A stretch of 64,000 nt of DNA from the NCBI GenBank assembly GCA_018136815.1, contig CM030939.1, forward strand, positions 1,034,113-1,098,112, given 5' to 3'. This document shows positions 22,075-31,100 of this stretch, one piece after another. A program made the position numbers and the translations under genes. Below the pieces are notes generated by a model. That model worked only from the letters and a program-made list of their open reading frames with translations. It did no database searches and had not been told where the DNA came from. Each line of letters starts with the position of its first letter. Position 1 is the stretch's first letter. The DNA comes from Isochrysis galbana (Eukaryota > Haptophyta > Isochrysidales > Isochrysidaceae).

Positions 22075-22182
22075 GGTTGAGCACTGTGAGGTGGGTGCCT
22101 TTGCTTAAATACCAGAAGTTTTTTTTGTGCCGGCGCATCGCGTATTTGGAAACGAGGGGTACCAAATGAAGGCAAACGACCT
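22075..22182. repeat. Conserved upstream region and boundary motif of ORF family copy B
   Basis: It contains the same GTTGAGCACTGTGAGGTGGG upstream word as copy A, a promoter-like minus-strand GGTATTTAAGCAAAGGC, and the boundary motif GTATTTGGAAACGAGGGGTA with CCAAATGAAGGCAAACGACC. Conservation of non-coding DNA together with the ORF marks this as one mobile or duplicated unit. Confidence 0.65.
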
Positions 22183-22847
22183 TTGCCCTGGCCCTAGTGG
22201 CGGCCAGCTCGGGCGTCACGTACAGGAAGCCGCCGCCCGCCGCCGCCGCGCGGACGCTGCGTTTTGTCGGCCACGTGAGTTGCATCAGCAAGCCGCTCCG
22301 CGTCCTTGGAAGCGAGTGCGGTCGAATGTCGCAATCCGGGCAGCATCGGCGAGTGCGGTCGGTCGGCTGCCCAAGCTCCGCACACTCGTGCTCTCCGTGG
22401 CGCCGGCGCCGGCCATAACCATAATCGTTTATATACCCATTTTATGGGGGCATTTGTCAAAAAAATAACCAAACCTGAGGTTGCACCCTCTTGCGAGAAT
22501 ATTAATATTATATATTATATGACATATGATATATGATTTATGATTTATTATGTTACTCTGATCTACACCGCTCTACCGCTCTTCTCCCAGTCGCTGGGCC
22601 CACTATAGGCTGGGCCAAACACTGTTCACTGTTGCTGTGTTTCGTGTTTCACATGTCGGTTCGAGGTTCGCCATTAGTAATGGCCATTAGCCATTCGCCA
22701 TATTCATATATTCAGAATATATATTCATTTTCATTTTCGCGCGCGGGAGTTCTTGGAAGCGGGTACAGCAGTAGAAGTAGGAGTTCACAAGTACAAGAAA
22801 ACTCCTCCGCTTCACCTCCTCGCCACGAGGAGGGATCGATCCCCCCT
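22183..22847. other. Intergenic region, no gene recognised
   Basis: 22190-22420 is GC-rich with an open frame on each strand but no family features. 22490-22560 is AT-rich (TATATTATATGACATATGATATATG). Confidence 0.4.
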
Positions 22848-22849
22848 CT

Positions 22850-22919
<70 letters not shown>

Positions 22920-23095
22920 CCCCTCCCCCCTCGCCGTCTTCCCTATCCGGGGATAGAGAGAGGGAGAGAGAGAGAGAGGGAGAGAGAGAGAGAGGGAGAG
23001 AGAGAGGGAGGGAGAGAGAGAGAGAGGGAGAGAGAGAGAGAGGGAGAAAGAGAGAGAGAGGGAGAGAGAGGGAGAGCGAGGGGGGGCGGAAAGGG
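22848..23095. repeat. CT array followed by GA-rich array (inverted simple repeats)
   Basis: A CT dinucleotide run of about 70 bp (22848-22917), a short C-rich spacer with TATCCGGGGATA at its centre, then about 130 bp of GAGAGAGG-type repeats. The two arms are mutually complementary in composition and could pair as a long imperfect hairpin. The array lies about 480 bp upstream of the ABCF gene start. Confidence 0.85.
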
Positions 23096-23577
23096 AGAGG
23101 AGGGAGGCCGCGCGCGAGGTGGGGGCTCAAAGGGGAAAGTGCAGACAGAGAGAGGGGTGGGGTGGGGGGAGTGACGAATCGGCTGGTCGAGGCGCAGGCC
23201 GACCAGCGAGCGTGTAGAGCAAGCACTCAGCTATTGCCACATAGCCACACACACCGCTCTCTCCCTCTCTTCTTCTCTCTCTTCTCTCTCTCTTCCTCCT
23301 CCTCTCTCTCTCACCTACCGCACGGCCACCGCACCCACAACTGTGCAGCGCTTCGATCCCGGTGCGCGCTCCGCCCATGCCCCTTTCCCTTCTATTTTCT
23401 CCCTGCCTTCCTCATTGCGCGGAGCCCACACCACACCACTATGGCGTGGAGGGAAGCCGGCGGACAGTCTGACCCAGCCAGCAAGGCCTCGACACACCAC
23501 CATCCCAGCTGACGCGTCCACTCCGCCCTGCTCACTGCTCCTCCTCTCCCTCCCTTCAGCTATTGAGATAGGTTGCG

Positions 23578-26313
23578 ATGGAGGGCTCGGATGACATCAT
23601 CTGCCCCAAGTTCTCCATATCCATGGGCGGCAAACCTCTCTTTAAGGACGCGCGCCTCGCGCTCGTCCACGGACGCCGGTACGGCCTCATTGGGCCCAAT
23701 GGCTGCGGCAAGTCCACGCTAATGCACGCCATTGGCTACGGATCAAACGAAGACATCAAGAAGGCCATCCCGCCGAACACCGACATCCTTCTCGTCGAGC
23801 AGGAGGTGGCTGCCTCGGACGAGATCACTGCGTTGCAGATGGTTGTGCTCGCCGACACCAAGCGCACTGCGCTGCTTGACGAGGCGCGTGTGCTCGAGCG
23901 GCTCAGCGATGCGTACAATATGTCGCTGGACGAGAACAATGCCATAACTCCCGACGAGCTGGAAAAAGGCGGCGTCCGATATGTCAAGGAGAAGATGCTC
24001 GAAGGAGGCCCGTTCACGGTTGGCACCAAGTGCAAGTATCAGGGGCGTGAGGTGACCGTGCTCGAGGAGATCGACAAGGACGGCGACATCACTATTCAGG
24101 ACACGTTTGACCCGGACGGCGAGATTGCCGCGCGCCTCTCGGAGGTTTATGATGAGCTTTCCGACATCGGCGCTGACTCGGCTGAGCAGCGCGCGTCCGC
24201 AATCCTCTCCGGCCTGCAGTTTCTCGAGGAGCAGAAATCCATGCCCACCGCCTCCTTTTCGGGCGGCTGGCGGATGCGCATCTCCCTCGCCCGCGCGCTC
24301 TTCCGCAAGCCACGGCTGCTGCTGCTCGACGAGCCAACCAACCACCTCGACCTCCATGCCGTCATCTGGCTGGAGGGCTACTTGCAAAAGTGGAAGCATA
24401 CTCTGGTGGTCGTCTCGCACGATCGTGACTTTCTCACCACAGTTTGTACGGACACGCTCCACTGCTGGCAGTCCAAGCTGCAACATTACTCGGGCTCATA
24501 CGATACATTCGCAAAGATCTTCTCCACGCGACTGGAGGAGTACCAGGCGGAGTACACAAGGCAGCAGAAGAAGATCAAGGATCTGCGTCGGCAGGGCAAG
24601 GTTGGCAAGGACCTCGGCAAGAAGGACGGTGGCGCCGACACAGTCGCCTACAAGAAGCAGATGGCTATGGTTCTGGGCAAGGCCTCACAGAAGCAGCGTG
24701 AGCTCGCTACGTTCGGCGGCGCTGGCGAGGACGAGGACGAGGGCGAGCTCCTCGAGGAGATCAAGGGTCTTAACATGAAAATCACGTTCCCCGTTGCGGG
24801 CGAGATTCCCATGCCAATCTTGGCGGTCGACGACGTCAGCTTCCACTACGTGACCGAGGTGGAGGATCCGGCCAATCCTGATGGGCCGCCCATCAAGAAA
24901 GCAGGGCGCACCCTTTTCTCTGGGGTCGACTTTGGGCTCAACATGGACTCGCGCGTTGCGCTAGTCGGCGCCAACGGCACCGGCAAGTCGACGCTGCTCA
25001 AGCTCATGCTGGGCGAGCTTGAGCCCACCGAAGGCGAGGTGCGGCAGTCGCGCATGTGTAAGATCGGCTTCTACAACCAGCATTCCACCGATCAGCTGGC
25101 CAAGGGGGTGCGGCTCGCCAAGGGCGAGCTGCTCACGCCGGTATCGTACCTCCACCACACCTTCCCGGAGATGAACGTTCAGGCCATCCGCAACGCGCTC
25201 GGCCGTTTCGGCCTGGAGGGCCACCACCATCTACAGGAGATCTCCACGCTTTCGGGCGGCCAAAAGTCGCGCGTTGTCTTTGTGGAGATGGGCCTGCGCC
25301 GCACGCACCTGTTGTTGCTTGACGAGCCGACCAACCACCTTGACCTGGAGACGGTCGACTGCCTCGTTGATGGCCTCCGCGCCTTTGAGGGAGGCGTCAT
25401 GGTGATCACCCACAACGTCGAGTTGATCAACAGGGTGTGCAACGAGATTTGGGTCATTGAGGAGGGCAAGGTTAACAGGTTCCCGGGCGAATTTGAGGAG
25501 TACCGTGACATGCTCGCTGAACAGCTCTCGGCAATTGCCGATGAAGACCCTGAGGAGAAGCGGCGTGAGAAGGAGCGGAAGGAGCGGGAAGCGGCCAAGG
25601 CAGAGGCGGAGTCCTTGGGTGACGGCTCGAAGCCAAAGAGCAAAGCGCAGCGTGACCGCGAACGGAAGGAGGCCAGGGAGGCTAAGGCTGCCAAAGACGC
25701 GGCCGAAGCTGAGGAGAAGGCAGCACGAGAGAAGGCTGAGCAGGAGGCGCGCGAGGTAGAAATGGCGGCCGCCGCCGCGGCGAGGCGTGAGGCAGAGGAC
25801 GCTCGGCTGCGACGCGAGTCGGAGATCGCGCAGGCGGGCGTTGGTGCGCGCGGCCGCCCTACGCAAGAACTCATGTCCCAGCTTCTTGAGGGCGCCTCGT
25901 CGCCGCTCGAGGTTTGCGGCGGCCTGCTCGTACTCCTTGCAGAGCGAGAACCGCTGTCGTTGGTTGGGCCGCTAGTGGACGGCATCCTGTCTCGGCTTCC
26001 GGCCGGAGCTGACCCTGCCAGCAGTGCTGCCGCCGATCTCGTAAACGCATGGCGCCTGTCCCTTGGATGGCTCATTTGCCGTTGCGCTGACCTACGTGCA
26101 GCGCAGCTCGAGCTGCTCCGCGGTGTGATGGGCGGTCTGGGCAATCGAGGTTTGCTGGTGCACACGGCGCCGGTGCTGAAGGCGATGTGGGAGGCGGACC
26201 TTGTTGAGGAGGCCGTGCTTCTGGAGTGGAGTGGCACGCTGAGACCGGCCATGCAGCGCTGTGTAGAGCCGCTCGCGGCGTGGCTCCACTCGGCGCTCGT
26301 AATCGAGGAGTGA
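23578..26313 (+). CDS. ABCF-type ATPase (ABCF1/GCN20 group) with C-terminal W2/eIF5C-like domain
   Basis: A single-exon 911-aa soluble protein with two ABC ATPase domains and no membrane segments, typical of ABCF translation factors that act on ribosomes. ABC1 has Walker A GPNGCGKST (39-47), signature SGGWRMR (about 228), Walker B LLLLDEPTNHLDL (D251, E252) and VVSHDRDF. ABC2 has GANGTGKST (464-472), LSGGQKSR (about 558), LLLLDEPTNHLDLE (D582, E583) and VITHNVE. Odd features follow. First, an insertion of about 60 residues in ABC1 (about 120-185) contains an SH3-like pattern, GTKCKYQGREVTVLEE with DGDITIQD. Second, a charged coiled coil spans about 655-755. Third, the last 150 residues are helical and end WEADLVEEAVLLEWSG...EPLAAWL, matching the AA-box pattern of W2/eIF5C domains in eIF5 and eIF2B-epsilon. 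Mammalian ABCF1 binds eIF2, so the fusion makes functional sense. Confidence 0.93.
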   Translation: MEGSDDIICPKFSISMGGKPLFKDARLALVHGRRYGLIGPNGCGKSTLMHAIGYGSNEDIKKAIPPNTDILLVEQEVAASDEITALQMVVLADTKRTALLDEARVLERLSDAYNMSLDENNAITPDELEKGGVRYVKEKMLEGGPFTVGTKCKYQGREVTVLEEIDKDGDITIQDTFDPDGEIAARLSEVYDELSDIGADSAEQRASAILSGLQFLEEQKSMPTASFSGGWRMRISLARALFRKPRLLLLDEPTNHLDLHAVIWLEGYLQKWKHTLVVVSHDRDFLTTVCTDTLHCWQSKLQHYSGSYDTFAKIFSTRLEEYQAEYTRQQKKIKDLRRQGKVGKDLGKKDGGADTVAYKKQMAMVLGKASQKQRELATFGGAGEDEDEGELLEEIKGLNMKITFPVAGEIPMPILAVDDVSFHYVTEVEDPANPDGPPIKKAGRTLFSGVDFGLNMDSRVALVGANGTGKSTLLKLMLGELEPTEGEVRQSRMCKIGFYNQHSTDQLAKGVRLAKGELLTPVSYLHHTFPEMNVQAIRNALGRFGLEGHHHLQEISTLSGGQKSRVVFVEMGLRRTHLLLLDEPTNHLDLETVDCLVDGLRAFEGGVMVITHNVELINRVCNEIWVIEEGKVNRFPGEFEEYRDMLAEQLSAIADEDPEEKRREKERKEREAAKAEAESLGDGSKPKSKAQRDRERKEAREAKAAKDAAEAEEKAAREKAEQEAREVEMAAAAAARREAEDARLRRESEIAQAGVGARGRPTQELMSQLLEGASSPLEVCGGLLVLLAEREPLSLVGPLVDGILSRLPAGADPASSAAADLVNAWRLSLGWLICRCADLRAAQLELLRGVMGGLGNRGLLVHTAPVLKAMWEADLVEEAVLLEWSGTLRPAMQRCVEPLAAWLHSALVIEE

Positions 26314-28186
26314 GGGCGGGGTGCTGGCGCAGCCGCACACGGGCTCGAGAATGAATCGTATACCTCGTGAGGCGAACGGCCACGCATCAAGCTCCTTGGA
26401 GAAATGGGGCACGTAGCGTCAAATATTCGTGAATCACGAAATGAGACGGCCCGTTCTTCGCCAAATTTCGGTGAGAGACGACGAGGCGTAGGTACGTTCG
26501 GAGAGGGTAGCGGTGATTGCCCAGACGAACAAGAACACGTAGTGGAGTCGGACACTTCTCTTCTCGGTCTTCTCAGCGGCCGGCTATGGGAGCTATGGTT
26601 ACTCCCGACAAATTGCTGTGTTGTGCGTGGATCGCGTATGAAGTGACGTATTGTGCTGTCGTGCGGCACGGGGAAACCATAGCCAAGGCGCATCGTAGCC
26701 AGGCAGCCCACGTGCACCATGATGCAATATGTGCGCACGCGCACACCCCACGCAGCCAGGCATAGGGAGAGAGGGGAGAGATGGCGAGCTGCCAAAAAAG
26801 CAACTCTTTAGTATTCCTTGCCGTATGCGCAAAGACCATGCATGGCGGGTGGCCCCCACTCGCGTCCTCCAGCACAGGGGGGCCTGGACCACACAATGTG
26901 AAAAAAGGTCACCCACAGACCAAATTCGGACGCCCCCCCCCCCCCCCGGCGGCTATCTCCCCGGCTCCTGGAGAGAGGCCTACCGGCCGTAGTCGTGGGT
27001 GCGTGGGTGTGAACAGTCGCCATGCCCTCCCCTATATGCAAGCGATGCGGCAAGCGGTAGCCGACGTCGAGCCGGGGTTGACGCGCCTGAAGAGGATCGC
27101 CCCAACCTCATCCATACGGACGAACTCGAAGGGTTCTTCAGGTGCGTTTGCTGCGGCGTGATGCGGAAACGGACGACATCCGCAGCGAGGGCTCCGACGG
27201 CGAGCCATACATGTCCAACCTGGAGGAGGAGAGCGGCGGCGACGACGACGGGGACGGCCGACGGCGACAAGCTACTCGAACGAGCGCGCCGGGCCGGGCC
27301 GCGGCTCGAGCAACCATACTCGAAAGGGTACCAAGTACAAGACGTTGGGCGGCCACAGCGACGGCAAGGACCCTTTCTTTGCACGCCAAGGCGCGGCGCA
27401 TAAGGAGATGCGGCAACGAGATCCTCAAGCTGCTCGAGAAGCGCTCCGACATCGCCGTGGAGGTTAGCAGCTCGACTTCGTCGTGCTCGGGAAGGGGGAG
27501 CCGTCGGCGCGCGCTCAAACTATAGCGCAAAAAAAGTTGTATTCGCCTTCAGGGCTTTGGATGGCCACATGGGTGCGTCATGTGCAGTAGCTTTGGCGAG
27601 TGTTTCATTAGCTTAATGACCGGATCATGTTACTGTACTACCAACATACAACCATTGTAAACTGTCACTAGAATATGACAACAAGAAGAACGACAAGCTC
27701 AGCGCTCAACCAAGCTTAAAAGTCCGGTGATGACAACATCATGACGATGGACACGATTGGCGCTTTCCTGAATGCGGCGATGGCCCAAGCAACCTGCCGA
27801 ATCCTTTATTACTAGAAGTACAACTTAGGGCTCGCTGCAAGCCGTGACGGCAAGGCGTAAAGGCAGCATTAAATGCGGTTGAGAAGAAAGCGGCCCTACG
27901 CCCAATGATGGAAGGCTAGAAGACAGCAGTTTCGATAGTTACGAGGACATACTTGCGCCTTTGGACCAGATCCGCCTCGCGTGCAAGACGCATCATCGTA
28001 CCATCGCCATGCAGCCCACGGCGACACAAAAGGCTACTTTGGGCACGTGTTGGATGAACTGCTTGGCCTTAGCAAGCAACGCAAGTGGCAATGGTTAAAC
28101 AAGTAAGAATTTGACTCAATGATGGTGCCTTCGATTTGCTGGGGGCATCGCCCATCATCAGGGGGCGCCTGGGCATCGAGCCCGCA
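26314..28186. other. Intergenic region between convergent genes
   Basis: No family is recognised. 27000-27530 holds GC-rich open frames on both strands; the plus frame at 27142-27525 has an acidic stretch (NLEEESGGDDDGDGRR) and could be a fragment of an unknown gene. 27540-28180 is AT-richer with no frame. Poly-C runs lie at 26930-26950. Confidence 0.4.
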
Positions 28187-31100
28187 TCATTTAAAGACGT
28201 CGTCAGGCTTACGCCAAGTGGTCTCCTTGGTCAGCCTGTTGACCCAGTATGGCTGCGAGTGAGTCTTTGAGAAGAATTCCTTCCACAGCGGCTGAGCCGA
28301 GGTGGATCCCGACAGTGCACTCTTCCGTGTACCGGCTGCAGCTGTGGCCGCAGCAGCAAGTCGGTGTGCCTCATTGATCGACCACGTGCGTTCTCCAGTG
28401 GCCTGGCAGTAGTAGTAATCTCGCCCGTGGCTCTTCGAGGTCGCCTTCTGCCACGCCGCAGGCAATGCACCCTCGTTGGAAGCGACCTCGAGCCCTTCAG
28501 GTGGGGGAGTGCTGAGTGGCCGCGCTGCAGGCGGCGTCGCGTTACCGATGTCCGACCACTCGGCGCTAGAGTTGCGTGGTGGCGGACGGCTTGTGAACTT
28601 GCCGCCTTCGCCCGCAAAGTAGGATGCAGGCACACGCAATGGGGCCGTGGCCTGTGCGTAGTTCTTGGCACGAGCAACCTGCATGCGAGGGGGGAGCTGG
28701 AGCTGGTCGAGGCACACCTAGAGAGGCGAGCACGTCATGGGAAGATAAGCACGGCGGGGCTCACCTGTGTGACATAGGGCATGTTCGCATCTTTCTCGGA
28801 CGGCATTGTGCCGCCGAGCGTAGCGGGGAGCCGGGCCGAAGTTGGACTGAAGACCTGGGGAACGTCGTTGCCCTCGGCGGCAGCTGTAGAGATGGTAAGT
28901 GGTGTGTCCCTTTTCGCCGGAGATGGCGCGAAGATCTCGGATCCGCCGTCCTGCCGAGAGCGCATGTTGAGCGCCTCCTGTAATGGCCGCCAGCGACGGC
29001 GCTCGTCTTCAGCGAATTGCACGTCATCGTGGCAGGGCGCGCACATGCAGTCAAAGCACCCGCCGCGCGCGGGCGGCAGATGGACCACACGCCGGCATTG
29101 GTGGCCGCATGGAAGTGTCAAGCTGCAGGTGGCCATCACGCCGCTGTTATTCGCGGCCACCTTCGTGAGTGCGTCCATGGATGACATCCAAGCAGAGCGC
29201 CAGTCCGTGCCCCACTCGGAACCGGGGGCCGTAATCACAGGCGGCATGGTGACTAGCGGGCTACCCGCCATCGCGTCCTCTTTCGGCTTCCCGGGCTCTC
29301 CAGAAAACTCGGCAATGCCCTCGCCTATGTTTTGGATTTGCGCGGTAACTGGAGGACGGCGTTCTCCGGCCGCTGGCTTGTCGAGGCTAGCGCCCTTAAG
29401 GTCAAGAGGGAGCGCAGGGCCGAAGCTGCCTGTCTCCGCGGCGTGCGCGCGCACGTGTCGCCAGAGCTCAGAGCCAGCAGAGAGCATTTCAAGATTACAC
29501 GCGCAAAAGAAGCCTAGGCGGGCGCGTGAGAGCGCGACGCAGATGCGGTTGTCGACGGAGGTGAAACCTAGGCGGCCTTGGTTATTGGAGCGGACAAGTG
29601 AGAGCAGGACGAGATCGTTCTCCTCGCCTTGATATGCATCGACGGTGGTGAGGATAACCTGAGATCGAGAGGCGGGGCGACGCCGAGGACTCAGAGGAGA
29701 TGAGGCGAGGGACGAAAGGCTGGCAGCCCGTTGCCTCAGAGTGCTTCGAGCAACAGTGCAGCCAGTCTAGGCATCGGCATCGCTCGGCACGCCGGCTTGG
29801 ATGGGCTAGGACCCGACATGCATGCTCAAGGGACTCCACAACTATGGGCGGCCGGCTCGCCTTGTCCATTCCGCAGGCGGTCAGGCCCGCGCGAAGGAGA
29901 AGCAGCTGTCCAACGTATGCAGAGAGGATGGTGATACGTTCCTGAGCGTAGCCAAGGCCGACGAGGAACGTGGCCAAACACAGAATGATATCGACCTCAT
30001 GCGGATTCTCCGGGGAGAGCAGGTCGGCTAAAGTGGACAAGGGGGTGTGGGCGTCAGCCCCGCGTCCTTAAGGGTCGTGGCACACATCAGGTGGCCGGAC
30101 GCGCGCACGTTTGATCCCCTCCGGTGCCGAGTGCGTCACGAAGAAGGCCGGGTGCGAAATGGCGAGCACGGAAGGGCGGCCATACACGGATGGGTGGTCG
30201 AGAAGCTCGGGGTAGATTGGCGCAATAAGCCGTGCGATCTGGTGTAGGGGTGGGTAGGTTGAAGTGGCGTGTTCGCGTGGATGCGTGCCATGTACGCAGC
30301 GCATATGCGTCTATGACTGCGCCTTTGTTTGATACCAGCGTCCTGCACCGGGTAGGAGATGCACCCGGCGATCATACCTGCGGCCGCATGCGTCGCTGCG
30401 TGCGCAGTCGCACGAAAGGCACGCCATTGTTGAGCGCTCGCTCGAATAGCGACACGGTAAGACCGTAATTCAAGGACAGCTCGTGACAAGCGGCCGAAGG
30501 CCGGAGCTGCTGATGGTCGCCGATCAGGAGAAGCTGGGCGGTTGACGACGTAAGAGATGCAAGTACGTGTGCTTCGAGTACCTGAGATGTGCACCAAAGC
30601 GAAAAGATCGGCCACACGAACGCCCTCGCTTGGGTGGGTACCTTGATCCTCGCGTGGAGTGCTTCGACTCGTGGATAGAACCAACAGAGGTCGACACCAA
30701 GGACCCGGCATGGCTGGTGTTGATTGAGGACAGTGAAGGCCCACCTCGGCCGCCTCCTCGAAGACAACGACACGGCAGCCGAGCTGCCTTACGAGCGATT
30801 GATACTTGGCTGCACCGGTGGTGGTCATGCCGACAACAGCGGCGGCGCGGAGGACGGAGAGCGCCTCGGCCTCGTCGAGGGCGCCCACGGCAGCAGCGGC
30901 GAGCCGGTACGACTCTAGGGCCTCCACGAGCTCCGTCTAGATCGGGGTGAGGCAGAGCGGTGATGCCCGTGAGGGAAGGTTACCCATAGAGTTTTGCCCC
31001 CCCCCCCCCCCCCCCCCACTACCCTACCTGTGCACACCACATGCATGCCCTGAAATGAACAGCACTAGGCGTGGGCACGTGCCCGACGTGAGAGCCACGC

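Noticed and set aside
24107-24778. Second plus-strand frame inside the ABCF gene
   Set aside because: Arg/Ser low complexity generated by reading a GC-rich gene out of frame.
25179-26795. A 538-codon open frame antisense to the ABCF gene
   Set aside because: It is a shadow of GC-rich coding sequence: Ser/Arg-rich, no domain, overlapping a clearly conserved gene on the other strand.
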